A program made the position numbers and the translations under genes. 33,524 bases of DNA from Gracilaria vermiculophylla (Eukaryota; Rhodophyta; Florideophyceae; Gracilariales; Gracilariaceae): positions 2,497,806-2,531,329 of the forward strand of contig JAHNZQ020003150.1 of the NCBI GenBank assembly GCA_019155205.2, written 5' to 3'. The notes beneath the pieces are model-generated. The model was not told where the DNA came from. It was given only the letters and a program-made list of their open reading frames with translations, and did not search any database. Shown piece after piece: positions 1 to 8,289 of this stretch. The number at the start of each line of letters is the position of its first letter. Position 1 is the first letter of the stretch.

Positions 1-2
1 GC

Positions 3-494
3 CTGAAGGGCTGCCCTCGATCTTACAAATCGGCTTCGCCGTGGCACGCCCAGAGTGGCTCTGTTTGCTTTGCTACCCTAGAAGGGGAAGATTCCGAACG
101 TCTTCGTGGTGTTTTCCCGCCTTTGGCATTGCACTACAGTTCCAAAAGTTTTACTTCTTTTTTTCGTCGCCGTTTGTGCGACATTAGAGTTGGAAGAGAG
201 GAGCTAAAGATGTACACAGGTCATTCCATTAAAAGAGAAAGCGTACAACTCTACAGGTCGCTTGGATTGAAAGAAGAAATGATTATGGAAATCATTCAGA
301 TGAAAGGATTCAACGCATACGCTAACGATTGTGCGGCGTATAAAGATTGCTCACCAAGTCAACTTCCTCGTTTTTCTTCCGTACAGGACTACATTGCGCA
401 CGCAAGAACAATTGTGGATGAAGCGAATATATTAGATGTAGAGTCCAACTTTACGAAGTGGATGGAGGATATGGACATGAAAGAAGACAATTAG
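3..494 (+). CDS. Putative tyrosine recombinase, C-terminal part (cut by window edge)
   Basis: The frame is open from the left edge to a TAG at 492-494, so the N-terminus lies outside the window; the TTG at 123 is not a convincing start. Around nt 216-236 the protein reads YTGHSIKR, followed by VQLYRSLGL and IMEIIQMKGFNAY. This layout (GHS-x-[KR]-R, a helix, then a Tyr-containing segment) resembles the C-terminal catalytic box of eukaryotic tyrosine recombinases of DIRS, Ngaro and Crypton elements, where the box supplies His-x-x-Arg and the nucleophilic Tyr. Candidate nucleophiles are the Tyr codons at 318 and 339. The expected Arg is Lys, with Arg next to it, so the fit is imperfect. The upstream catalytic Arg is not visible. 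Family assignment is an inference from motif layout; it could be an unrelated host protein. Confidence 0.4.
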   Translation: MKGCPRSYKSASPWHAQSGSVCFATLEGEDSERLRGVFPPLALHYSSKSFTSFFRRRLCDIRVGREELKMYTGHSIKRESVQLYRSLGLKEEMIMEIIQMKGFNAYANDCAAYKDCSPSQLPRFSSVQDYIAHARTIVDEANILDVESNFTKWMEDMDMKEDN

Positions 495-572
495 TTCCCA
501 GTATAGAACACGGTTGATTGTGTTTGTTAGCTACGTTTATAGGATTTTTGGACAGATAAACCTGTTGATAGC

Positions 573-1265
573 TTGTCACCATGCGCCGCAGCGGGCGCGT
601 TTACCCCCTTCCCCCCCCCCTCCCCGCCGTGCCGTTGCTCACCCTCCCCCTTTCACCATCGTTTACACCAGCAGGAACCCCATCGACCCAAAAATCGGCA
701 GCCCCTTGGCGCCCTCCAGCAGGATGATGAGTTACCACGGCTCAAACATCTTTCCCGTCTGCGGCTGGATCGCGTACTGGTCATACCGCCGTGCACTAGG
801 TCCAAAAACACCCATCCCGACATGTACGGGATGAAGCACAGGTATATCGTCAGCAGGTAAGGCAGCAGGTTGGCCATCTTAAACACCACCGCCATCTTCA
901 TGGGGAACATGTCCGCGTTGAGCAATGCTCCTCCCCCTCGCGCACCCCTCCTCCACTACCTGCTGCCGCGGGTTCACAATGCCCCACACAATCGAGAACG
1001 TCAGCACCACCGCCATCACCATGTTGAACCAGATGCGCTTTAGTTTCTTCCGGATGTCGCGTCACCGCTCCGCCCGCTCCTCCCTCATGCTCCCTCGCAC
1101 CGCCTTCTTGTAGCTGAGCCCGTAGTCGTCCATCGACCCAGAGCAAATGTCGTACTGCCAAATGCCAAACCTGTCGATGGTGCAACAGTAGTGCTGCCTG
1201 ACGCCTGGGTGTTGCCAGAGGAATATGCAGCAGGTGGCAGTTGTGCTGCGACTTGGCACGCTGTG
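573..1265 (-). pseudogene. GC-rich multi-pass membrane protein fragment, broken
   Basis: Reading the minus strand from about 1265, a coding-like frame gives an extracellular-type stretch (QHYCCTIDRFGIWQYDIC), a basic loop (RDIRKKLKRIW), a hydrophobic segment (MVMAVVLTFSIVWGIV), and after a frame change near 930 a second long hydrophobic segment (LLPYLLTIYLCFIPYMSGW). Another frame change near 800 leads to a tail ending GFLLV and TAA near 670. There are in-frame stops at 1062-1064 and inside the tail (W then TAA), so this is a pseudogene or contains sequence errors. At least two membrane helices are supported. I do not recognise the family. GC content is far above the flanks and drops abruptly at both ends, as for the helicase fragment at 4273-5292. 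A poly-C tract (about 605-635) lies just beyond the C-terminal end. Confidence 0.45.
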
Positions 1266-1800
1266 AGCGCCTTATGTGGTATTCTCTGAACGAGACGGGG
1301 CTGCTCGGCTCTCAATAAAATTTTGCCATTATGAAGTGAACTGGGGAAAGCTCAGTTTTTTCGTGTATATAAGAAGGTATTCTTTTTCAAGTAATGGAAT
1401 TCTGTCGTTATTCCCAACGAGAAAACGTTCCCTTTTTAATTCAATTTTAAAGGTTTGCCAAGATTGTTCATAAAACACCCAAAAACAGGGTTTTCGTGAA
1501 GACTCTACGAAATTTTCTCAAAAATAAGAGTATTGTAGAGCTTATTTTTAGTGTCTTTCTATTACACGTAGGGGATCCCGCGCAGAAATAACGGAATTTT
1601 AATTATTAGTTTATCTCTATGAGTACCCGTTTCAACAAAATTGGTTAACCGTATGATAGCCGGAAGTCTGTGATTCTCTGAAACATTTGAGAATGGCCTC
1701 AGTGCAACGTTTGTAGTAAGGTTTTCGAAATTTTGGAAAACATTGGATATCAATAACAGAGAGCTGTTAGTATCTTGAGGAAGAACGTCTATCTTTAGGC
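1266..1800. other. AT-rich intergenic stretch, nothing recognised
   Basis: This stretch is AT-rich and has short open frames only, with none showing a motif. It separates the GC-rich block from the ORF at 1801. Confidence 0.6.
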
Positions 1801-2615
1801 ATGGAGCGTACAGGTCATCAGAGAGTCATCCAAGGTGGAGGAACCGGGTGTGGATTTCATCTTCCTCGTCAGGTCGCGGGGACGGAGTCCACAAAATGGC
1901 GTGATATTTGTAAATCTCTGGATCAAAATTCGAGTTCTCATCAAAAGTTGCACGAAGGAATATCATCAGCGGTTTCACAAAATAATGCCGATAAGGAACA
2001 TGAAATGAACAAGTTGAAAGTTTGGAGACACGAACTTCTCAATCGTCTTTTCATGTTACAGCAAAGACGAAAAATTATGCCGAACTGCACCCGGAGTTTT
2101 GGTGCATATATGAATCACGCTCCAATGCGACATGAATGTTCGTACAATTCTGATGTGCAAGAAAACTGCTCTGAGGACCCTACTAACATTTTGAAGCAGC
2201 CGCAAGCGTATTCTTCAAATATGGTTCCTACCGAAGTTTTTCACAAACTCATTCCGGATCTTCCCAAGTCGGTATGGGAGATCGTTTCACTCTGGAGAGA
2301 CGGTTGCGAGGAAAGAAAAATTGTACCTATTCGTCTCCTTGGAAAAGTTAAAATCCACGAAGATTGATCAATAGATATACGAATACGTTCTGGAATCGTA
2401 GTGGGCAAAAGTCCGCATTCTATCGTTTCAAGTATGCTATAGATTTTACTGCGGGGCATAATAAGAATATAAGGAACCGAAACGCTAGAGAAGATCATGA
2501 TGCATGGATTTCTGCTGTGCGCAGTGCAAATGATGCAATGAAAGATGCGCGTGGTTCTGATTTTCGTTTGTCACTCAGTGCTGCCGTGAAAAAGTTGAAG
2601 AAGTCTACTCAATAA
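1801..2615 (+). pseudogene. Two-frame ORF with GCR1_C-like C-terminal region
   Basis: An ATG at 1801 opens a 188-codon frame ending TGA at 2365-2367. A second frame runs on from 2364 to a TAA at 2613-2615 and overlaps the first by four bases, so one ancestral protein has probably been split by a small indel near 2350. The first part is polar and helix-forming (EHEMNKLKVWRHELLNRLF). Its end reads VWEIVSLWRDG, and the second frame begins with NTFWNRSGQK and FYRFKYAIDF. Two Trp-centred blocks followed by a basic helix are reminiscent of the GCR1_C DNA-binding domain found in yeast Gcr1 and at the C-terminus of many Crypton recombinases. The similarity is weak and judged by eye. With the recombinase-like fragment at 3-494 on the same strand, it may be the other half of a disrupted Crypton-like element. 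Otherwise the function is unknown. Confidence 0.35.
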
Positions 2616-3119
2616 ACTCATAAGTTAAATCTAGAGTTGTGTATCTCAAGAGCAGTGTTCCTGGGCCATCCATGCGTCAGCTGTCTTACGCCGCAGCCCA
2701 TGCAACTGCTGCATGATTATTGCTTCCAGAGTTTCACGAGCTGTGCAACCCGGCTGCAATTCAAGATGTTCACGATCGTAGGCACACATTATCTCCCCCT
2801 CTATTGCTCTCTTCCATATAGTTTGCCTTCCTTTTTTTTAAAGAAGTGGAGGCATCATATCGTCTACTCCATTTGAAAATGCTCCATCAGATAGTCACCT
2901 CGCCCAAAAACGGGCAATGGAATTCATTACAAAAGCTGCCGCTTCATTGTCCCATTCCCTTGCAAAAACGTAACGCACATATTTCTTTGAGCCATCGCCG
3001 CTGCGCATGACGGCCTTTTCACTCGAGGCACGAACGACAACGAGTACCAATCGGCGCGGAGAGCCATCCTTTCACAACACTGAAGCGCGTAGTCGGAGGC
3101 GCTGCGCCCGCGCAAAAGC
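2616..3119. other. Unassigned stretch
   Basis: No open frame here shows a recognisable domain or motif. A short T-rich tract lies at about 2830. Base composition shifts from AT-rich to more balanced near 2990. Confidence 0.5.
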
Positions 3120-3572
3120 ATGCCATGCATATGCGAAAGCATACAGTGGCAGCTGAGAGGCGATGCGCTGCCCAAGTCGGTCTGCGAGACGAACAACGCA
3201 CTCTGCAAGAAGGCCGCTCAGCGCTGGAAGACGGCAGCTGATGAAGGCGGGCCGCGGTACGCGGGCGATCCGCGGCAACAAGAGCCAGACGCGCACGGCC
3301 GCGCGACCCATGACACCATTTTCTGCAAAAAGAGGATGAAGCTCAAAACCTCCAGGACGGCTACGGCAGCACTCTGCTCACGGGTCGCACTTTTTGTTGG
3401 GATTTGTCAAGGCTTTAATGGTAGAGTCGAATCCGCCGTCAATGTTGTTCGCCTTACCTTTGATTTTCCGGTCGGGGTCAAGTCCAATCCAACGTCGTGT
3501 CACACGTCCAGGCCAGCGCCTAGCTTGGACGTTCAGGGATCCAAATGCACAAGCGACCGACATGTGCAATAA
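3120..3572 (+). CDS. Unrecognised ORF, 150 codons, doubtful
   Basis: An ATG-started open frame of 150 codons with a mixed, partly protein-like composition near its N-terminus (CICESIQWQLRGD, KKAAQRWKTAADEGG). I recognise no domain. The minus strand over 3072-3311 and 3378-3785 is also open for 79 and 135 codons, so strand and reality are uncertain. The block 2990-4270 has intermediate GC content and may be decayed transposon or a host-gene remnant. Confidence 0.2.
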   Translation: MPCICESIQWQLRGDALPKSVCETNNALCKKAAQRWKTAADEGGPRYAGDPRQQEPDAHGRATHDTIFCKKRMKLKTSRTATAALCSRVALFVGICQGFNGRVESAVNVVRLTFDFPVGVKSNPTSCHTSRPAPSLDVQGSKCTSDRHVQ

Positions 3573-3894
3573 ACATGGCATCGACTTTGACAGTCCTCGT
3601 CCAGCGAAAACTGAGCAAAGGAATGAAAAAGATGAGCAACAGATACGAGGACAACTTGGGAATGATATGAAAACAGCTGGAAACCTGCATCGAACACACC
3701 GCGAACCTTTCGTACCGGCAACGACCGCGACTACACAACGGTAGGATGGTGTAGACTGGACGTACTCAGGAACAGAGCTCGCCACGATAACGCCACGGTA
3801 TCTGTAGGAATCCCAGAACCAAGACCAGGCGAAAAGAAGCGGCGCGAAGAACGGTTATATCGGCCAGCAAGTTGACACTCTCAAGTAATAGGGC

Positions 3895-4284
3895 TTGCGT
3901 GATTGCCTGATCATAAGCAACGTCTGCATCACGCAAGGAGGTGAAGTGAGAAGCGGCACGCGCCAACGTAAGACACAGGCATCTTTCGAAGTGGGGACGA
4001 CGTTGCAGCCTGGGAGGGATGATGAGGATCACGAAATGTTTGGCAGATACGTACAAATGTGTATCGGCTATGCATATGCAACGTACAAACGCGCGTTCGT
4101 GGCGTCAACCATGGTCAAAGAGTGGTTCTTGGCAGCACTGCGATGCATCGTGGTTTTGATAAAGCTGCGAAACTTCACAAATTACCACATATGCCGCACG
4201 AAGAGGACGAGGAGCGCTGCACAAGCACACCCAAGTTGCGAACGGGTTCGAAAGCGCCATCTAGACCTTGATCTATTTTTCTGA
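3895..4284 (+). CDS. Unrecognised ORF, 129 codons, doubtful
   Basis: An ATG-started open frame with no recognisable domain. It runs antisense into the end of the GC-rich helicase fragment (4273-5292), so its last codons overlap a better supported reading. Possibly chance. Confidence 0.15.
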   Translation: MRDCLIISNVCITQGGEVRSGTRQRKTQASFEVGTTLQPGRDDEDHEMFGRYVQMCIGYAYATYKRAFVASTMVKEWFLAALRCIVVLIKLRNFTNYHICRTKRTRSAAQAHPSCERVRKRHLDLDLFF

Positions 4285-5292
4285 TGCGCTCAAGCCTTCC
4301 AACTCGCCGCGCCACTGCGTGAGCAGCGCGGGCGGGACGACGATGAGGGTGGCGCTGGACCTTGGGAAGTGGTCTTCGCGCACATCGGCGGCGCACAGGG
4401 AGTGCAGGTGCGCCACGCACGCGGGGCACACGTAGTGCGCTTTGGGCGGGGTGCGGACCTGGCCGAGGGCGCACAGGTGGTGGGCGCCGCGGGCGCAGTC
4501 GACGCAGCGCACAACGGCGGGGGCGGCATGATGATGATGAGCGTTTGGCGGGTGCAGCGCGGGGAACGGGCGGTGGCACACGGGGCAGGCGGCGGCAGGC
4601 GACGGGGCGGGGCGCTAGTGGACGCGGACGAGCGAGGGGTGCGGCGGGTTGCACAGGACGAGGTGCAGCAGCTCGAGGGTCTTGCCGAGCCCCATGTCGT
4701 CGCACAGCATGCCGCCGGACGGGGCGGCCGGCGGCGGGCGGCGGCGCGGGTCGGCGGAGGAGCCCAGGAAGACGGCGCCGTCGAAGAGGTCAAGCACGAC
4801 GTGCGGCTCGATGCGCAGGCCAGCGGCGGTGGCACGGGCGCGGAAGAAGGGGTCCCGCGCGAGGAGCTCGACGGCGGGCCAGCGCTCGAAGCGCAGCGCG
4901 GCGGGTGGGCGCAGCTCACGCGAGAGCATCCCGGCGACGGTGCGCTGCTGATACAGGCGCAGGGCGACGTTGAGGGCGGGGGCGGCGGCGCGCACGCGCG
5001 GCAGGAAGAGGGCGTAGACTTGGCGGTTGGGATCGTGTGCGGTGCGGCGCACGGCGTCGAAGACCCAGCTCTTGGGGTAAACCGGGGCGGGAACAGGGAG
5101 GGTGCGGGAGCCGGCGGCGTCGTGTACGAGCCAGCGCCCGAGGTGCAGGTGAAGGGCGGCGGCGGCTGCGGGTGGCAGGGCGTCGGTGGGTGGCAGGGCG
5201 TCGGCGGGCGGCGGGGCGGTGGCGGCGGGCGGGGGGTGGAGCCACAGCTGCAGGGCGTGGGCGCTGGGGACGTAGTGCAGCGAGACGTGGGC
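4273..5292 (-). pseudogene. SNF2-family helicase fragment with embedded PHD-like finger (SHPRH-like)
   Basis: One minus-strand frame is open from 5292 to 4273 except for a single TAG at 4615-4617. In order it encodes an Ala/Pro-rich region, then ALRLYQQRTVAGML (SNF2 Q-motif-like), GGMLCDDMGLGKT at about 4697-4735 (helicase motif I, Walker A type), then after the TAG a Cys/His cluster starting CPVCHRPF with later CVDC, HHLC and CPAC (C4HC3 PHD-type finger), and ATLIVVPPALLTQWRGEL (motif Ia). A zinc finger placed between motifs I and Ia is characteristic of SHPRH/Rad5-related SNF2 ubiquitin ligases, which act at stalled replication forks or in chromatin. All later helicase motifs and the RING are missing. 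The protein ends in AT-rich sequence at 4273, and the other end abuts telomere-like repeats. Third codon positions are almost all G or C. The TAG could be a true break or lie in a roughly 49-nt intron (GTGCAA to CACTAG). Confidence 0.75.
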
Positions 5293-5294
5293 AA

Positions 5295-5322
5295 CCTAAC
5301 TCCTAACCCCTAAACCCCTAAC
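5295..5322. repeat. Interstitial telomere-like repeats (C-rich strand)
   Basis: About four degenerate units are seen on the plus strand: CCTAACT, CCTAAC, CCCCTAAA, CCCCTAAC. The other strand therefore reads TTAGGGG, TTTAGGGG, TTAGGAG, TTAGG, like telomeres of many eukaryotes. They begin two bases after the open helicase frame and mark a sharp change from very GC-rich to AT-rich DNA. The C-rich orientation is that of a left chromosome end capping the right-hand DNA, suggesting end fusion or telomerase addition at a break. Confidence 0.65.
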
Positions 5323-5408
5323 GTAGATGCGGAAACACTTTCTGTACTCACAAACATGGCCTGACTTGCGAATTCGATTTTAAAATGTTATTATTGTATT
5401 GCAAGTCA

Positions 5409-5470
5409 GAAAAATTGAAACTGACGTTGCTGAGAAAAATTGAAACTGACGTTGAAACTGACGTTGCTGA
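5409..5470. repeat. Short tandem repeats, 25-bp period
   Basis: A 21-bp unit (GAAAAATTGAAACTGACGTT plus G) occurs at 5409-5429 and 5434-5454. A shortened third copy (TTGAAACTGACGTTGCTGA) lies at 5452-5470. The copies are identical over their shared length. They sit in the 300-bp AT-rich gap between the telomere-like repeats and the Tc1 element, where I see nothing else. Confidence 0.7.
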
Positions 5471-5623
5471 AAACCCGTCGGGAGTTTTCGCAAATCACAA
5501 TAATCCACCATTATACAGACTGTTTCAAACACATACGACATGCTGTGAAATCTGAAAAAAACGAACAATTGTATACTGTACGCCTACGAAAATAGGTTTC
5601 AGAAAAAAGTAAAGTCAAAAAAA

Positions 5624-5639
5624 CGTTTCAAAAACATAT
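5624..5639 (+). repeat. Inverted terminal repeat, left copy
   Basis: This 16-bp sequence is a perfect reverse complement of 6771-6786. It lies 42 bp beyond the transposase stop. Confidence 0.6.
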
Positions 5640-5680
5640 GATCATCAATAACCAATCTTTACTGCACGACGCTCAATAGT

Positions 5681-6665
5681 TTATTTTGCATCCTTTTGCT
5701 GTATAACGCTAACGCAGCGTTTCAGCATCGAATTGATGTACTTTTCCACATTTGAAACTGTTATAGATTTCCAGCAATTTTTAATACAGTTTTTGAGTTC
5801 AAAAACTCTCTGAAATTGCCTTCCATGCGCACAACCCATCCGCGCCAGCAGTCCCCAAATGTTTTCAATTGGGTTCAAATCTGGTGAGCGCGCCAGCCAC
5901 TCTAAAACAGATACCTCAGACTCTTGTAGCAAATTTTTGATTAAAGATGCAGAGTGTACAGGCGCACTATCCTGTTGAAAAATGAAATTTTCTTCATGGA
6001 AACATAACCCGAAAGGGAGCAAATAAATGTATAGAACTTCTTGATATTTTTTTGCATTCATGTTCGTTTCAATAAATGCAATTTCCGTTAGACCTTTTTT
6101 AGAAATGCCCACCCAGACCATTACAGAGCCTCCACCAGAGTGCCTGAAATAAAGTTCATGACGTTCCTTACGAAGATCGTGCCAATAAAATTTGGTAGCA
6201 ATCTGGTCCGTCCAAGTTGAACTTTTTTTCATCAGAAAAAATAACATTTTCCCTTTTTTTTCCAGTAGGCTTTTCCAGCTCACCAGTCAATTCGCTTTTG
6301 ATTGTGATGGTCTTGGATAAAGAAAGTCTTCTTCATTGTTTTATATTTAAATAAATTTGTGCTGTTTATCTGCCTCCTTATAGGTGATTTAGAAACGTTG
6401 AGATTGAAATTGATTCCAATTATTTTGCACGATACTTTTCCTTTACACAACTCCCTTTTAATTACTCTTTTGTCTGCTGGGCTGAGCTTCTTTGGGCGTC
6501 CCGGAGATCGTTTTAAGCCATATAGAGTCGGGTTTTTGAGAAAAGTAGCAATTGTGACCCTAGAACGCTTTAATTTTTAGCGATAGCACTGTTAGATTGC
6601 TTCTCGGCGTTCAATTTAACGATAAGAAGCTGTTCTTGCTTGGAAAGTGGCGGGCCTCGAGCCAT
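5681..6665 (-). pseudogene. Tc1/mariner transposase (DD34E), frameshifted
   Basis: The protein starts at ATG 6663-6665 (MARGPPLSKQEQLLIVKLN), changes frame after about 30 codons, continues with a helix-turn-helix region containing a GRPKK AT-hook-like linker near 6500, and changes frame again near 6240 at an A-rich tract. The last frame is a 200-codon ORF to 5681. Catalytic pieces are visible: SDEKK (first Asp, readable in a neighbouring frame near 6230), FQQDSAPVHSA (second Asp), and WLARSPDLNPIENIWG, whose Glu follows the second Asp by 34 intervening residues, giving DD34E. In Tc1 elements this enzyme binds the inverted repeats and performs cut-and-paste transposition at TA sites. At least two frame breaks make this copy inactive. 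About 330 codons in total, the usual family length. Confidence 0.88.
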
Positions 6666-6770
6666 TTTTACTAGAAAGAAGAAGGTGTACATATCTTTTT
6701 GAAACGACTCTACATAGTCTATGTGTAAAATCTAGCCTACAGTACAGTTTTGGCGCACTTTTGAGGGGTA

Positions 6771-6786
6771 ATATGTTTTTGAAACG
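6771..6786 (-). repeat. Inverted terminal repeat, right copy
   Basis: Perfect reverse complement of 5624-5639, about 105 bp upstream of the transposase start codon. Confidence 0.6.
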
Positions 6787-7404
6787 CAGTGCATCAAATT
6801 GTAACACAGATAGAGGTATTGAGACACACAGGACGACAAAGACAGTCTACAAGCCACTCTGTCGTCAAATACTGTCTCGAAGACAGTCTTTAAGAAACAC
6901 TATCTTTGAGTATTGAATCGAATAGTATATTGTCTGTTTAAGCTAGATTAGATAACCCTAGACATCATGTGCTATTAAGGACGTGGAGTCGGCTGTTATG
7001 CTACGAGATTCAGACAGACTCCACTTGGTACCGCAGCTCCTGCTCCGCAGTGTTAAACAAAGTATACTCACAGTTTTAGCCTCAGTTAAGAGAATACATT
7101 TTAAATCAAGACTGAAAATGTTTTGAAAAACTCATTGGAATATGAACAGAACTGATAAATACAAAAATTATTTTCTACAACTTTAAAAAATGTACTACAG
7201 ATTATGTTTATAACAAATATGAAGCTTGACAACGAGATGTTTAATAATGTCTGTCTTTGTGTATGGATAACCTTTTGGAAATACATATATTTGTCCGACA
7301 AACTGATGTCCATGGCAGAACATTAAAGGAATGGACCAGTCTCGGACTGAAGCCACAGAACGATCCAGCAAGAAAGCTCCACTTTCATAGACATTAACAC
7401 CTAA
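6787..7404. other. AT-rich intergenic stretch, nothing recognised
   Basis: No coding or RNA signal is seen. A minus-strand open frame of 70 codons (7101-7313) is hydrophobic and Phe/Ile-rich in a way expected of random AT-rich DNA. Confidence 0.55.
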
Positions 7405-7563
7405 AAATTCGACTTTATTTACGGTGCATTCGCTGAACTAGACAAAGAGATTTTGTTGTCGCAGGGCTTTTCTTTGTGCAAAACGGTTGCCTTTTTGTTT
7501 CTCGAGGGGTGCATGGAAGACCAATTCGACCGCGAGGTATATTACAAGACAATAAATTATTAA
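7405..7563 (+). pseudogene. Unrecognised coding-like remnant
   Basis: A 52-codon open frame follows a stop at 7402-7404 and ends TAA at 7561-7563. Its composition is protein-like (FIYGAFAELDKEILLSQGF, LFLEGCMEDQFDREVYYK) but there is no start ATG before the middle, so it is at most an exon or a fragment. A second short frame follows on the same strand at 7647-7850. No family is recognised. Confidence 0.3.
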
Positions 7564-7646
7564 GTGCCAAAGCATGAATTCAATAAAGCAAAACATGGCC
7601 GCGGCATCTTCGGTGAGCCGAATACTTAGTAGTACACCCCTTAAAA

Positions 7647-7850
7647 ATGAGACAAAACTTGTTCGTCTCGCATTTTTACGGCAATTGTAATTCCGGATAC
7701 AAATTTTTACCTATGTTTAAACCATTTTTATTTGAAAGAAATAAATGGCTCCAGCGACTAGCTCAAGAGCTAAATCGATATGACAATGAAGATTGTGTTG
7801 GAGACTGTGATGTAGTTGATTGCGGGGTAGATATTGTAGAAGCAAGTTAA
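7647..7850 (+). CDS. Unrecognised short ORF, 67 codons
   Basis: ATG to TAA. It contains KPFLFERNKWLQRLAQEL and an acidic, Cys-containing tail (DNEDCVGDCDVVDCGVD). The tail's spaced Cys-Asp pairs could be the start of a transposase-like N-terminal region, but this is not a recognised motif. It lies 220 bp upstream of the chromovirus insertion on the opposite strand. It may belong with the remnant at 7405-7563. Confidence 0.3.
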   Translation: MRQNLFVSHFYGNCNSGYKFLPMFKPFLFERNKWLQRLAQELNRYDNEDCVGDCDVVDCGVDIVEAS

Positions 7851-8063
7851 AAAATTCTTGAACAAAGTATAAAACTAGAAAACTCTAGAAGATTCTTTAA
7901 GGTTCCATAGAAAATCAGGATTTGGATTTTTAATGGTGTATGATGGAAAAAACATAGAACTACACTATATAGTAGAACTGATATAGAACAAAGTGTAAAA
8001 ACAAATATACCACTAAGTTGGACGGAAGATAGAAGTCAAGCCAAGTGTTCAAGATAAAAAGAA

Positions 8064-8068
8064 GATCT
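8064..8068. repeat. Target-site duplication of chromovirus, left copy (GATCT)
   Basis: GATCT immediately precedes the left LTR and is repeated immediately after the right LTR (13028-13032). This is the 5-bp duplication expected for Ty3/gypsy integration. Confidence 0.9.
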
Positions 8069-8273
8069 TGTAAGAGAGGAACGATATCGACATTTGAACT
8101 TCACGTTTACACACTGCAACGATTGAAGCTGCTGCTTCTCATCATCGCGATACCAAAAGCCGTTCCTCTTATAGGAAGGGTTTTGGTATTTGAATTCTAT
8201 CGAGCAATATGCATTTTAAATAAATGGGTGCTAGGTAATACTATAAGGAGACGTCACGTAATACTGTATTAGA
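8069..8273 (-). repeat. 3' LTR of chromovirus
   Basis: 205 bp, aligning without gaps to 12823-13027. Its outer end is TGTAAGAG and its inner end TATTAGA, the latter mutated from TATTACA. It begins two bases after the pol stop codon. Confidence 0.93.
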
Positions 8274-8289
8274 TTTACCCCCTTCTTGG
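8274..8289 (-). promoter_or_regulatory. Polypurine tract of chromovirus
   Basis: The minus strand reads CCAAGAAGGGGGTAAA directly upstream of the 3' LTR, as expected for the plus-strand DNA primer. The pol stop codon TAA lies inside it. Confidence 0.65.

Larger units (their letters stand above)
5624..6786 (-). mobile_element. Decayed Tc1/mariner element
   Basis: The minus-strand transposase pseudogene (5681-6665) is bracketed by a perfect 16-bp inverted repeat: CGTTTCAAAAACATAT at 5624-5639 and its complement at 6771-6786. The resulting length, about 1.16 kb, suits a small Tc1-type element. The inverted repeats do not extend outward and no flanking TA duplication is evident, so the true tips may lie slightly elsewhere. 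A second TTTTTGAAACG lies at about 6693. Confidence 0.65.

Noticed and set aside
1801..1821. MERTGHQ, resembling the MERTGH box of Crypton-derived recombinases
   Set aside because: It stands at the very N-terminus with no recombinase sequence before or after, so it is probably coincidence.
4290..5294. A 334-codon minus-strand open frame and 314- and 203-codon plus-strand frames over the helicase fragment
   Set aside because: They are Ser/Pro/Cys-, Gly- or Arg-rich shadows produced by extreme GC content; only one frame contains helicase and zinc-finger motifs.
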